From the NCBI RefSeq assembly GCF_001792815.1, contig NZ_CP017674.1:3162001-3226000 (forward strand): a DNA stretch of 64,000 nt, read 5' to 3'. Numbering within the stretch: the first letter of the stretch is position 1; each line of letters starts with the position of its first letter. This stretch comes from Microbacterium sp. BH-3-3-3. GTDB taxonomy: Bacteria > Actinomycetota > Actinomycetes > Actinomycetales > Microbacteriaceae. This document shows, piece after piece, positions 1 to 8,451 of the stretch. Made by a program: the position numbers and the translations under genes. Under the pieces are notes generated by a model. It made no database searches. It worked only from the letters and a program-made list of their open reading frames with translations, and had not been told where the DNA came from.

Positions 1-982
1 CGTCGAGCGCGTCGCGCATCGCGAGCGGGCGGAAGTCATCGTCTCCGACGCGCGTGTGCTCGCCGCGGATCTCGACCGTGCGTGCCGGATCGATGCGCTG
101 CGAGAAGAACCCGCTGGTGAGGTCGGTGAACTGCACACCCGCCATGACGAGCAGATCGGCGGTCTCGATCCCGTCGCGCACGGCGGGGGCACTGGCTGCG
201 CCGAGGTACGACCCCAGGTAGGCCGGAGCCGACTCGTCGACGACTCGGCGCCCCCACAGCAGCGAGGCGTGCGGCACGCCCTGCGCGAGCACGCGGTGCA
301 GGGACGGTTCGGCCGACAGGCGCGCGACGAGGATGTCGGCGAGAACCGAGACCGAGTCGGCCACCTCGAGGCGGGCGCCCAGCGCATCGCGGAACCGGGT
401 CAGCACGGCGGGGTCGGTGACGACGTCGGGGGCGGGGAGCGCGGCGGCCGGGGGAGAAGCCGGAGCCTCGCTCACATCGGCGGGGATGAGCAGATAGCCC
501 GGCAGTCGCCGATGGCGCACCTCGGCGAGCACACGGTCGATCTGGGTCGTGGCTTCGGTCGCCGACAGCACCTCGTGCGCCGCGGTGACCTCGGCGGTCA
601 TGCGGGCGAAGTGGCCGAAGTCGCCGTCGCCGAGCGAGTGGTGGCTCGCGCGTCCCGCCGCCTGGACGGCGGTGGTGGGCGCGCCGACGACGTGGAGAAC
701 GGGAACGTGCTCGGCGAAGCTGCCCGCCACCGCGCTGATGGCCGAGAGCTCACCCACGCCGAAGGTCGTGCTGAGGGCACCGAGACCGTGCAGGCGGGCA
801 TAGCCGTCGGCGGCGTATCCGGCACCGAGCTCGTTCGCGCATCCCACCCACTCGATCAGCGGATGCCGCTCGACATGGTCGAGGAACGCGAGGGTGAAGT
901 CACCGGGAACGCCGAACAGATGACGGACGCCCGACTCGGCGAGCCGATCGAGCAGGTAGTCGGCCACCGTGTACGTCGACAT
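1..982 (-). CDS. ipdC: Indolepyruvate/pyruvate decarboxylase family enzyme (partial, C-terminus outside window)
   Basis: A thiamine-diphosphate-dependent 2-keto acid decarboxylase; members remove CO2 from indole-3-pyruvate, phenylpyruvate, pyruvate or branched 2-keto acids in the cytosol. Translating leftward from the ATG at 982 gives MSTYTVADYLLDRL, then the cofactor-activating Glu51 in CANELGAGYAADGYAR and the His114-His115 pair in SHHSLGDGDF, both hallmarks of the pyruvate/indolepyruvate decarboxylase branch rather than acetolactate synthase. The central domain follows (SGFFSQR, TVEIRGEH). At least 327 residues are present; the TPP-binding C-terminal third runs off the window. Substrate cannot be fixed from this part. 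If it is a true IpdC it would serve the indole-3-acetaldehyde/auxin or Ehrlich pathway; that is inference. The downstream neighbour in transcription order lies outside the window. Confidence 0.88.
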   Translation of the reverse strand, partial: MSTYTVADYLLDRLAESGVRHLFGVPGDFTLAFLDHVERHPLIEWVGCANELGAGYAADGYARLHGLGALSTTFGVGELSAISAVAGSFAEHVPVLHVVGAPTTAVQAAGRASHHSLGDGDFGHFARMTAEVTAAHEVLSATEATTQIDRVLAEVRHRRLPGYLLIPADVSEAPASPPAAALPAPDVVTDPAVLTRFRDALGARLEVADSVSVLADILVARLSAEPSLHRVLAQGVPHASLLWGRRVVDESAPAYLGSYLGAASAPAVRDGIETADLLVMAGVQFTDLTSGFFSQRIDPARTVEIRGEHTRVGDDDFRPLAMRDALD

Positions 983-1024
983 CGTCGCCCGCGCTCTCTG
1001 CCGTGTGCCGTGCCGCCGAGCGGC

Positions 1025-1174
1025 TTACCGGGTGCCGAAGTGGAAGGGGAGAGCCAACGACGCCGAGACCAGGATGATGCCCAGGGCGAAGAACAGCGCG
1101 GGGGCTGCGAGCGAGAACGAGAGGCCGGTGAGCAGCATGCCCCCGACGAACAGGATGAGCGAGACGATGAACAT
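1025..1174 (-). CDS. Small hydrophobic membrane protein, 49 residues
   Basis: A short frame starting MFIVSLILFVGGMLLTG and ending FHFGTR, with two hydrophobic stretches (about residues 2-20 and 24-42) that could each cross the membrane. A good ribosome binding site, GAAGGGA, sits about 6 nt before the ATG at 1174. It lies between the decarboxylase and the EI24 gene on the same strand, 25 nt after the EI24 stop, so it is probably cotranscribed with EI24. I do not recognise a family and no function can be assigned. Support is the ribosome site, clean hydrophobic pattern and tight packing. Confidence 0.6.
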   Translation of the reverse strand: MFIVSLILFVGGMLLTGLSFSLAAPALFFALGIILVSASLALPFHFGTR

Positions 1175-1198
1175 GAGGATCCCTTCGGTCGGTCCAGG

Positions 1199-1984
1199 CT
1201 ATCGCGCCGGGTCGGCCGGCGGGACCGCGACGGGACGCGGCGCGGCGGGTCGACGGGGCGTCTCGTCGAGAGCGGCGTGCGCCCAGAGGGTGCTGCCCGC
1301 GACGGCGGCGGGCATGACCGCGACGGCACCGAGGGGCACCAAAAAACACAGCTGCGTGGCGACCCCGAAACCGAGGGCGCGAGCGCGATGGGCGCGCAGG
1401 ATGTCGCGGCGCGCACGGCGATCGAGACCCCGCGCCGACAGGGCGCGCGAGGTGAGCTCGTCGGCGAGCAGCCAGCCGGTCAGCACCACTCCGGTGACGA
1501 AGCCCAGGACGCCGCCGACGAAGGGGATGAGCCCGAGCAGCCAGGCCGCAGCTGCGGCGAGGATTCCGCGGGAGATCAATCGGACGCTGTCGCCCACGGC
1601 GCGCCAGAATCCGTAATCGGTGTCGGGGACGTGACCCGTGTGACTGCGTTCCGTGGCGCGCCAGATGCGGTCGTAGAACGGCTCGCCGACCAGCAGGGTG
1701 ACGGCGGTGAACGAGACGACGACGAGCAGCAGGGCCGCGCCGAACGACGCGAGGCCCAGGGCGGTGCGGGCCGCGTCGGCCCAGAACGGCACCCAGTCGT
1801 CGGCGAACGGCGTCCAGCCCACGACGAGGCCGGGCAGAGCGAAACCCCACGCGACGAGAGCTGCGGCGAAGACCAGGCCGACCACCGTTCCCGGGATGAG
1901 TCCGAGGGCCATCGCGCCGGGCGTGCGGCGCCACTGACCGAGGCCGCGGGCCAGGAGCCCGGCGCCGGAGAGGAATTCGCGCAT
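1199..1984 (-). CDS. EI24 domain-containing membrane protein (CysZ-like)
   Basis: An integral membrane protein of about 261 residues in the EI24/CysZ family; CysZ itself helps sulfate enter the cell, but actinobacterial EI24 proteins are mostly uncharacterised. Recognised from the opening MREFLSGAGLLARGLGQWRR followed by hydrophobic helices, the EPFYDRIW motif in the middle, and the paired C-terminal helices (LLGLIPFVGGVLGFVTGVV). The start at 1984 was chosen because it begins at the conserved MREF and has a CACACT -10-like box 7 nt upstream (leaderless pattern); an in-frame ATG 30 nt upstream is possible. The C-terminal tail is Pro/Ala/Arg-rich. Confidence 0.8.
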   Translation of the reverse strand: MREFLSGAGLLARGLGQWRRTPGAMALGLIPGTVVGLVFAAALVAWGFALPGLVVGWTPFADDWVPFWADAARTALGLASFGAALLLVVVSFTAVTLLVGEPFYDRIWRATERSHTGHVPDTDYGFWRAVGDSVRLISRGILAAAAAWLLGLIPFVGGVLGFVTGVVLTGWLLADELTSRALSARGLDRRARRDILRAHRARALGFGVATQLCFLVPLGAVAVMPAAVAGSTLWAHAALDETPRRPAAPRPVAVPPADPAR

Positions 1985-2127
1985 GCCGACGAGTGTGGCA
2001 GAACCCCCCGACATCACAGGCGACCCTTGCGCGTCCCCGCCCCTCGCGGTGCCTCCGGTCCTCACGCGCTTCTCCGGGGCCCGGGCGCCTCGGTGACGAT
2101 GTCGGAAGCCGCTGCCACGATGTCGGT

Positions 2128-2964
2128 ATGCGCCTTCGCACGACGTCCACGCAGCGCACGTACCGGTACGTGCGCCTGGCGCTGATCGGCGCGACGGTCT
2201 TCCTCGCTCTCTCGGTCGGGATCGAGATCGCGGGCGGCGACCCGCTGCCGTCGATCAGCTCGGCGTACTACACGCCCGCCGGACCGGTGTTCGTGGGAGC
2301 GCTGAGCGCCATCGCCCTCGCGCTGCTGGCGCTGTCGGGGCGAAGCCTCGAGCAGGCTCTGCTCGACGTCGCCGCGGTCCTCGCCCTCGCGATCGCCTAC
2401 CTGCCCACGGCGGTCGCGGGGCCCGGCTCGGGCTGCCCCGGGGCGACGGCGTGCGTTCCCGACGCGGTGATGCCGACCGTGGTCAACAACGCCGTGGCCG
2501 TGGCATCCGTCGTGCTGCTCGGGGTCATCGCCGCACTGATCCTCGCCCGGGTGCAGGGCACGACGAGTCGCGGGGTGACGCTGACGGCGGCGACGGTCGC
2601 GGCGCTGGTGGTCGCCGGTGCGGTCTGGGCGGGGGTGTCGCCGACGTCGTTCTTCGTGATCGTGCACGAGGCGGCCGCCGTGGGGTTCTTCCTCCTCATC
2701 GCCGCTGTCGCCGCCCTCGCCGCGTGGCGCCCGCATCCGCGCTCGTCGCGCGGGCGGGGTGTTCGCCTCGCGTACGGCGCGGTCGCCGTGGCCATCGTTC
2801 TGACGCTGGCGGCTCTCGTGGGGGCGCTTCTCGCGGGCGTCGACACGGCGGCCGTTCCGGTGATCCTGTGGGGGGAGGCCGTCTCAGTAGCGCTGTTCGC
2901 CGTGTTCTGGCTGGTGCAGACGATCGAGCTGTGGAACGAGGTCGATCCGACGTTGCGCTTGTGA
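2128..2964 (+). CDS. Integral membrane protein, unknown function
   Basis: A 278-residue protein dominated by hydrophobic segments: about seven candidate membrane helices, beginning at residues 16-33. The first loop carries ISSAYYTPAG, resembling DUF998-type membrane proteins, but I would not insist on that family. The ATG at 2128 follows CACGAT by 6 nt, the leaderless arrangement seen throughout the window. Divergent from the EI24 gene across about 140 nt, so the two share a promoter region. No catalytic motif is visible. Confidence 0.75.
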   Translation: MRLRTTSTQRTYRYVRLALIGATVFLALSVGIEIAGGDPLPSISSAYYTPAGPVFVGALSAIALALLALSGRSLEQALLDVAAVLALAIAYLPTAVAGPGSGCPGATACVPDAVMPTVVNNAVAVASVVLLGVIAALILARVQGTTSRGVTLTAATVAALVVAGAVWAGVSPTSFFVIVHEAAAVGFFLLIAAVAALAAWRPHPRSSRGRGVRLAYGAVAVAIVLTLAALVGALLAGVDTAAVPVILWGEAVSVALFAVFWLVQTIELWNEVDPTLRL

Positions 2965-2994
2965 CCGGGAATACGCCGCGAGCAGCGGCGTTAC

Positions 2995-3043
2995 CTTGAT
3001 ACGTCGACGCTCAAGTATCAAACTTGAGTCCGTTGCACTCACG
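2995..3043 (+). promoter_or_regulatory. Two tandem HAIR operators (HspR binding sites)
   Basis: HAIR consensus is CTTGAGT-N7-ACTCAAG. The copy at 3023-3043 reads CTTGAGT-N7-ACTCACG (13 of 14 matches). The copy at 2995-3015 reads CTTGATA-N7-GCTCAAG (11 of 14). They are themselves separated by 7 nt, so four half-sites repeat with uniform 7-nt gaps. They end 5 nt before the AGGAG ribosome site of the Clp ATPase gene. The heat-shock repressor HspR, acting with DnaK, is the expected ligand in actinobacteria. Confidence 0.85.
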
Positions 3044-3058
3044 TATCAGGAGACGGAA

Positions 3059-5584
3059 TTGCCCGAGAATGTCACCCCCGGCGCCGCAGACGACGGCGCC
3101 CAGTCGTTCGATGAGTTCCTCGCGCGCTACCTGGCGGGCGAGCAGGCGCGCGCCGAACGCTCGATCGATCTGAGCCGCTTCCTCAGCGCCCGCACCCAGG
3201 ACGCCCTGCAGGCCGCCGGCCGCTTCGCGCTCGGCCGCGGCCAGCGCGAGCTCGACGCTCTGCACGTGCTGCACGTCCTCGTGGGACGATCCCCCGCGAA
3301 CGAGGCCGTCGCGCGCCTGGGAGCCGACCCCGCCGCCATCGCCCGCGCGGCCGAGAGCCGTCTGCCGGCGGCCGGTCCTGCCGCCGACGTCGACGGTGCG
3401 GTCGTCGCGGGTTCGGTTCAGCGCGCGCTGTTCCACGCCTTCCAGGTCGCCCGCGCGGCCGGATCGACCTACGTCGACCCCGACCACCTCTTCTTCGCCC
3501 TCGTCCTCGCTCAAGACGCCCCCGCCGGCCAGATCCTCGCCCAGGCCGGAGTCACCGCCGAAGCCCTGACCCAGGGCGTGCGTGAGACCGTCGTCGGCGG
3601 CGACGAGGTCGACGCGCCCGCCGAGTCGGCATCTGTCACCCCGAACCTCGACCGCTTCGGCACCGATCTCACGGCGCGCGCGGCCGCGGGCGCACTCGAC
3701 CCCGTGATCGGGCGCTCCGACGAGATCGAGCAGACCCTCGAGATCCTCAGCCGTCGCACGAAGAACAACCCCGTGCTCATCGGCGAGGCCGGCGTCGGGA
3801 AGACCGCCGTCGTCGAGGGACTCGCGCGGGCGATCGTCGCCGGTGACGTGCCCGAGCAGCTGCGCGACACGCGCGTGGTCTCGATCGACCTCGCCGCCAT
3901 GCTCGCCGGAGCGCGGTACCGCGGCGACTTCGAAGAGCGCCTCACCCAGACGCTCGACGAGATCGCGGCATCCGACAAGCTCGTGGTCTTCATCGACGAG
4001 GTGCACACGCTCGTCGGTGCGGGCGGCAGCGGCGACGGGTCGATGAATGCCGGCAACATCCTCAAGCCCCGCCTGGCCCGCGGCGACGTGCACCTGATCG
4101 GCGCCACCACCCTGCGCGAGTACCGCACGATCGAGAAGGACCCCGCACTCGAGCGTCGCCTGCAGCCCGTGCGCGTGGGGGAGCCGTCGATCCCGGATGC
4201 CGTGGAGATCCTGCACGGGCTCCGCGCGGCCTACGAGCAGCACCACGCCGTGTCCTACACCGACGACGCCCTCCGGGCCGCCGTCGAGTTGAGCGACCGG
4301 TACCTGCCCGACCGCGTGCTGCCCGACAAGGCGATCGACCTCATCGACCAGGCGGGCGCCCGCCTGCGGCTGAAGCTGGGCGTGCGCGTCGACACCACGG
4401 ATCTGCTCGCCCGACTCGCGACCCTCGAGGCCGACAAGAACGCCGCCGTGTCGGCCGAGCACTACGAAGAAGCCTCCCGTCTGCGAGACGAGATGGCCGA
4501 TGTGCAGGCGCGGCTCGACGCGGCCACCACCCGGCCGCGATCGGCTGCGGTGGTCGACGAGCCCGAGATCGCCGCGGTGATCAGCCGGTCCACCGGGATT
4601 CCGGTCGCTCGCCTGACGGCCACCGAGCGCGGCCGCCTATCGCAATTGGAGGACGAACTGCACGCCCGGGTCATCGGGCAGGACGACGCCGTCGCGGCCG
4701 TCGCCAAGGCCGTGCGCCGCAACCGCACGGGCATGGGGGATGAGAGCCGTCCGGTCGGATCGTTCCTGTTCCTCGGCCCCACCGGCGTCGGGAAGACCGA
4801 ACTGGCGAAGGCGCTGGCGGGCTCGCTCTTCGACGACGACGCCGCCGTGATCCGCTTCGACATGAGCGAGTTCGGCGAACGTCACACGGTGTCGCGGCTG
4901 ATCGGTGCCCCTCCCGGATACGTCGGCTACGACGAGGCCGGCCAGCTCACCGAGCGCGTGCGTCGCGCTCCCTACTCGGTGGTGCTGTTCGACGAGATCG
5001 AGAAGGCCCACCCCGACGTCTTCACCCTGCTGCTGCAGGTGCTCGACGACGGTCGTCTCACCGACGGCCAGGGGCGCACGGTCGACTTCCGCAACACCGT
5101 GATCGTGATGACCTCCAACCTGGGCGCCGAGGTGCTGGCATCCCGTTCCGGGGCGATCGGTTTCACCACGACCGGCCGCGAGTTCGCCGACGACGATCTG
5201 CGCGATCGCGTGATGGGAAAGCTCCGCGAGGCCATGCGGCCCGAGTTCCTCAACCGCATCGACGACATCGTGCTGTTCCGCAAGCTCGAGAAGACGCAGC
5301 TGCGCCGGATCGTGCGCCTGCTGCTCGACGCGACCTCGCGGCGGCTCTCGGCACGGGGCGTCGCGCTCGACGTCACCGACGCGGCCGTCGACCGGCTGGC
5401 CGAGGTGGGCTACGAGCCCGAGTACGGTGCCCGGCCCCTGCGCCGCGTCATCCAGCGCGAGGTCGACGATCGCGTCGCCGACCTGTTCGTGTCGGGAGAC
5501 CTGGTCGACGGCGGAGCGGTGACGGTGGATGCCACCCCCACGGCCTTCGTGGTCGGGGCGGCCGCACAGGCGCTCGCGGCGTAA
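3059..5584 (+). CDS. Clp ATPase, ClpC-type AAA+ unfoldase under HspR control
   Basis: An 841-residue double-AAA+ unfoldase that would thread proteins into ClpP or disaggregate them. A Clp N-terminal repeat domain comes first. AAA-1 has Walker A GEAGVGKT near residue 241 and VVFIDEVHTLVGAG. A short linker contains a UVR-like segment (EHYEEASRLRDEM, near 468). AAA-2 has GPTGVGKT near 573. The middle domain is too short for ClpB, and a GAIGF loop near 699 resembles the ClpP-docking IGF/LGF loop, so ClpC-type is favoured. The start is TTG at 3059, with AGGAG 6 nt upstream; no ATG or GTG lies in frame nearby. Two HAIR sites precede it, a setting usual for clpB or dnaK. A strong terminator follows. 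It could be annotated clpB or clpC; I judge a stress-specific second ClpC. Confidence 0.92.
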   Translation: MPENVTPGAADDGAQSFDEFLARYLAGEQARAERSIDLSRFLSARTQDALQAAGRFALGRGQRELDALHVLHVLVGRSPANEAVARLGADPAAIARAAESRLPAAGPAADVDGAVVAGSVQRALFHAFQVARAAGSTYVDPDHLFFALVLAQDAPAGQILAQAGVTAEALTQGVRETVVGGDEVDAPAESASVTPNLDRFGTDLTARAAAGALDPVIGRSDEIEQTLEILSRRTKNNPVLIGEAGVGKTAVVEGLARAIVAGDVPEQLRDTRVVSIDLAAMLAGARYRGDFEERLTQTLDEIAASDKLVVFIDEVHTLVGAGGSGDGSMNAGNILKPRLARGDVHLIGATTLREYRTIEKDPALERRLQPVRVGEPSIPDAVEILHGLRAAYEQHHAVSYTDDALRAAVELSDRYLPDRVLPDKAIDLIDQAGARLRLKLGVRVDTTDLLARLATLEADKNAAVSAEHYEEASRLRDEMADVQARLDAATTRPRSAAVVDEPEIAAVISRSTGIPVARLTATERGRLSQLEDELHARVIGQDDAVAAVAKAVRRNRTGMGDESRPVGSFLFLGPTGVGKTELAKALAGSLFDDDAAVIRFDMSEFGERHTVSRLIGAPPGYVGYDEAGQLTERVRRAPYSVVLFDEIEKAHPDVFTLLLQVLDDGRLTDGQGRTVDFRNTVIVMTSNLGAEVLASRSGAIGFTTTGREFADDDLRDRVMGKLREAMRPEFLNRIDDIVLFRKLEKTQLRRIVRLLLDATSRRLSARGVALDVTDAAVDRLAEVGYEPEYGARPLRRVIQREVDDRVADLFVSGDLVDGGAVTVDATPTAFVVGAAAQALAA

Positions 5585-5590
5585 GACAGG

Positions 5591-5626
5591 ACGAACGCCC
5601 CGGGACCTCGGTCCCGGGGCGTTCGT
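5591..5626 (+). terminator. Strong hairpin terminator after the Clp gene
   Basis: A 17-bp perfect inverted repeat (5591-5607 with 5610-5626, core CGCCCCGGGACC/GGTCCCGGGGCG) just 6 nt after the Clp stop codon. There is no long T-run, as is common in high-GC actinobacteria. Confidence 0.85.
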
Positions 5627-5749
5627 CGTCCGTGCGTGCGCCGCAATGGTGGTCCCTCGGATGGCCCGGCCCGTGAAGGACCCAGCCGGATCGGCACGAC
5701 TCGCGCCACCCCCTCGCCCGATGTCGGAGGGGCCCGGCAGAGTAGACGC

Positions 5750-6631
5750 ATGAGTCGTATCGGCACGATCTTCAGCCCGTACCCGCACCCGCCCGAGAGA
5801 CTGCGTGACGCCGCGCGCGCGGCCGAAGACGCGGGGGTCGAAGAGTTGTGGCTCTGGGAGGACTGCTTCCGCTCGTCGGCGTGGGCGGCGGCCGCTGCGG
5901 CGCTCGCCGTCACCGATCACCTGCGCATCGGCATCGGGATCGCCCCCCTCCCGTTGCGCAACGTCGCCGCGTCGGCGATGGAGGTCGCCACGATCGAGCG
6001 CATGTTCCCCGGGCGTCTGCTGCCCGGCTTCGGCCATGGGGTGCAGGACTGGATGCGACAGGTCGGGGCGAAGGCAGCCTCGCCCCTGACGCTCATGCAG
6101 GAGCACCTGCCGGCCCTGCGGTCTCTGCTGGCGGGCGAGACGGTGAGCACCGAGGGACGCTACGTGAAGCTGCGCGACGTCGCTCTCGACTGGCCGCCCG
6201 CTCAGGCGCCGCTCGTGTACGCCGCGGCCGAGGGGCCTAAGACGCTGGCGCTCGCGGGTGCCGTGGCCGACGGGGTGGTGCTCGACAGCAGGCACACCGT
6301 CGCCGAGATCGCCTCCGCGGTCGCGACCGTGCAGGAGGGGCGGGCCGAGGCCGGCCGCGAGGGTCGGGCCGATGTCGTGGCCTACGTGCTCACCGCCTTC
6401 GGCCCCGACGCGCGCGCTCGTGCCACCGCGGTGCTCGCCGATCGCGTCGATGCCGCCGACCGGGTCCTCGCCGGCTCGGTGTCCGAGGTCGCCGAGGGGG
6501 TCGCGCGCTTCCAGGCGGCCGGCGTCGACGACGTCGTGCTCCTGCCGACCGACGACGTCGACCTGGCGGCGTTCTTCTCGGCGGTGGGCCAGGTCGCGGT
6601 GGCCGTCCCCCACGCCGGAGGCGTCTCGTGA
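5750..6631 (+). CDS. LLM class flavin-dependent oxidoreductase
   Basis: A 293-residue luciferase-like (TIM-barrel) oxidoreductase using FMN or F420. Visible family features are the opening MSRIGTIFSPYPHPPERL, the strand-helix around LWLWEDCF, LRIGIGIAPLPLRN, and the signature region MFPGRLLPGFGHG. The later EGPKTLALAGAVADGVVL matches the usual conserved segment before the C-terminal barrel end. A CAGAGT box lies 6 nt before the ATG (leaderless pattern). Its stop overlaps the GTG of the next LLM gene by 4 nt, so the two are translationally coupled and may form a pair. Substrate is not evident; position upstream of a DUF1684 gene and peptide-type importer hints at processing of an imported compound. 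Confidence 0.88.
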   Translation: MSRIGTIFSPYPHPPERLRDAARAAEDAGVEELWLWEDCFRSSAWAAAAAALAVTDHLRIGIGIAPLPLRNVAASAMEVATIERMFPGRLLPGFGHGVQDWMRQVGAKAASPLTLMQEHLPALRSLLAGETVSTEGRYVKLRDVALDWPPAQAPLVYAAAEGPKTLALAGAVADGVVLDSRHTVAEIASAVATVQEGRAEAGREGRADVVAYVLTAFGPDARARATAVLADRVDAADRVLAGSVSEVAEGVARFQAAGVDDVVLLPTDDVDLAAFFSAVGQVAVAVPHAGGVS

Positions 6632-7404
6632 CACGGGGTGCCGTCTCTCTCGGTCTCGCCGGATCGCTGGGCCCCGATGCCATCGCCGAGATCGCGCCTG
6701 CGGTCGAGAGCGCCGGCTTCGACACGCTCTGGATCAACGACACCCCCGACGGCGATGCCCTCGCCGCCCTCGCGGCCGCGGCCCGCGTGACCGAACGCCT
6801 GCGCCTGGCCACGGGCGTCGTTCCCGTCGACCGGCGCCCCGCCGACGAGATCGCCGCCGCGGTGGCATCGCTCGGTCTTCCGCTGGACCGCCTGACCCTC
6901 GGCATCGGCTCGGGAATGGCGAAGCAGGGCGCGCTCGCGCGGGTGCGCGGGGCCATCGAGGTGCTGCACGCCGCGGGTATGCCACGGGTGCTCGTCGGGG
7001 CGCTGGGCCCGAGAATGCGTCGCACGGGCGCCGAGCACGCCGAGGGCGTGCTGTTGAACTGGGTGCCGCCCACCGAGGCGCACGCGCAGTCCGAGGCGCT
7101 GCACACGGTCGCTCCCTCCGCGCACGTCGCGGTCTACGTGCGCACGGCGATCGACTCGGCCGCGCGCGAGCGTCTCGACGCCGAGACGGCCCGCTACGCC
7201 TCGTTCCCGAACTACGCGGCCAACTTCGCACGGATGGGGGTGGATGCCGTCGACACGACGATCCGCGATGCCACCGAGCTGGGTGACGCGCTCGAGGCGT
7301 ACACGGCGGCCGCCGACGAGGTCGTGCTGCGCGCGATCGTGCCGGAAGACACCGTCGAGGCGTACGTCGACTTCGCCCGGCGCGTGGCTCCCGCGCCCGG
7401 CTGA
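6628..7404 (+). CDS. LLM class flavin-dependent oxidoreductase (shorter paralogue)
   Basis: A 258-residue second luciferase-like protein, starting at a GTG that overlaps the previous stop (GTGA). It carries AGFDTLWINDTPDGDALA, RLRLATGVVPVDRR and LTLGIGSGM in the expected barrel order, but is about 35 residues shorter than its neighbour and less typical in its middle section. Members bind flavin or F420 and act on small molecules. The coupling suggests a heteromer or consecutive action with the 5750 gene; this is inference. About 180 nt separate it from the DUF1684 gene, so readthrough is possible. Confidence 0.82.
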   Translation: MTRGAVSLGLAGSLGPDAIAEIAPAVESAGFDTLWINDTPDGDALAALAAAARVTERLRLATGVVPVDRRPADEIAAAVASLGLPLDRLTLGIGSGMAKQGALARVRGAIEVLHAAGMPRVLVGALGPRMRRTGAEHAEGVLLNWVPPTEAHAQSEALHTVAPSAHVAVYVRTAIDSAARERLDAETARYASFPNYAANFARMGVDAVDTTIRDATELGDALEAYTAAADEVVLRAIVPEDTVEAYVDFARRVAPAPG

Positions 7405-7430
7405 GCGATCCGGCGCGCCGAAGGGCGGGC

Positions 7431-7514
7431 AGGTGCCACCGCGTACTCCCGGCGGGCGCCGCCGTCACGGTGCGCAGTGCGGCTGTCGCACCGGACCGTG
7501 CGGGAGGGGCACCT
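7431..7514 (+). ncRNA. Candidate structured RNA leader upstream of DUF1684/ABC operon
   Basis: The sequence can fold as a nested junction. Closing stem P1 is AGGTGCC (7431-7437) with GGCACCT (7508-7514). P2 is CTCCCG (7446-7451) with CGGGAG (7501-7506). Inside are hairpin A, GGCGG-gcg-CCGCC (7451-7463, sharing base 7451 with P2), and hairpin B, CGGTGCG (7468-7474) with CGCACCG (7487-7493). It ends 67 nt before the gene. It matches no riboswitch class I know; GC-rich DNA folds easily, so this is only a candidate. Confidence 0.25.
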
Positions 7515-7581
7515 TCCGGGCTCTCGGACGGAAACAGTCCGTCACGGAATTTCTCGCGACGGGCGCGGCGTTGTGAGACTG

Positions 7582-8349
7582 ATGATGATGTCCTCCTCGC
7601 CCCCCACCGCCTCGAACGACACGGCTCCGGCCGCCCACGCCCAGTGGATCGCCGCGCGCCACGCCGCCGTCACCGCCCCGCAGGGGCCGCTCGCTCTCGT
7701 CCTGACCCACTGGTCGCCCGCCGGCGCCCCGGCCGTCGACGACGCCGCCGCCCGCGAGGGTCATCCCGACGACGCGCTGCTCACCCGCCTGCAGCGCGCC
7801 GACATCGACTCGGGCGAGACGCAGCAGGGGTACCGCATCTGGCGGCGCGATTCCCCCGCCAACCAGGCGTTCGAGGCGATCGAGACCTACGACTACGACC
7901 CGTCGTGGGTTCTGCGGGGACGTTTCGAGCTCGTCGACGAAGAGCGCGTGGTTCCGTTCGAGCACATTCGCGATGACGGTGCGACGCGCGCCCTCCCCGT
8001 CTCGGGCGATCTGGTCTTCGAGGTCGATGGTCGCGAGTTCCGCCTGGCCGCCTTCGACACGACCTACGCGGGCACGGCCAAGCTGCAGCTGGTCTTCGGC
8101 GACACGACCAATGGGGTGGAGAGCTACGGCGCCGGGCGTTTCCTCTTCCTCGACCGCCCGGCATCCGACCGCCCCCTGGCCGCGGGAGAGAGCGTCGAGA
8201 TCGACGTCGACTTCAACCGCGCCATCGTCCCGCCGTGCGGCTTCTCCAGCCAGATGAACTGCCCGCTTCCGCCCGCGCAGAACCGTCTGCCGTTCCCCGT
8301 TCGCGCGGGCGAGAAGCGCGTGCGCTTCGAGGGCGACTTCCACCCCTGA
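7582..8349 (+). CDS. DUF1684 domain-containing protein
   Basis: A roughly 255-residue cytosolic protein of the DUF1684 family, whose biochemical role is unknown. Recognised by the body of the family: RIWRRDSPANQAFEAIETYDYDPSWVLRGRF, then VFEVDGREFRLAAF and, near the C-terminus, the conserved DFNRAIVPPCGFSSQMNCPLPPAQNRLPFPVRAGEK cluster (quoted here only in part: PPCGFS and NCPLPP carry the conserved cysteines). The start has three consecutive ATGs (7582-7590); the first is used here and no clear ribosome site is seen. It precedes a complete peptide-type ABC importer, 102 nt upstream of its binding-protein gene, and follows two LLM oxidoreductases. Such clustering suggests a role in handling the imported substrate. 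Confidence 0.85.
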   Translation: MMMSSSPPTASNDTAPAAHAQWIAARHAAVTAPQGPLALVLTHWSPAGAPAVDDAAAREGHPDDALLTRLQRADIDSGETQQGYRIWRRDSPANQAFEAIETYDYDPSWVLRGRFELVDEERVVPFEHIRDDGATRALPVSGDLVFEVDGREFRLAAFDTTYAGTAKLQLVFGDTTNGVESYGAGRFLFLDRPASDRPLAAGESVEIDVDFNRAIVPPCGFSSQMNCPLPPAQNRLPFPVRAGEKRVRFEGDFHP

Positions 8350-8451
8350 CCCGATCCGGATGCCGCCAGCCCCCTGGCATCCCTCACCCCGCCCCACCCG
8401 CGCCCACAGCACCCGGCGCGTCCCCGCCCCTCACCACCAGAAGGAATCGAC

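Noticed and set aside
56..2185. A long open frame on the + strand antisense to the decarboxylase and EI24 genes
   Set aside because: Arg/Gly/Glu-rich translation with no domain; it is the mirror of real genes in very GC-rich DNA. Similar mirrors at 4637-6634 (-), 8458-9705 (-), 26858-28648 (-), 51829-53919 (-) and 56436-58805 (-) were dropped for the same reason.
3059..5584. Assignment of the Clp ATPase as ClpB
   Set aside because: HAIR control suggests ClpB, but the segment between the two AAA domains is short and UVR-like and a ClpP-type IGF loop is present, so ClpC-type fits better.
7431..7514. A SAM-I/SAM-IV, TPP or cobalamin riboswitch before the DUF1684 gene
   Set aside because: The conserved cores of those classes (for example the GCUGGC-type SAM core or the CUGAGA of TPP) are absent. 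Only a generic structured-leader candidate is retained.
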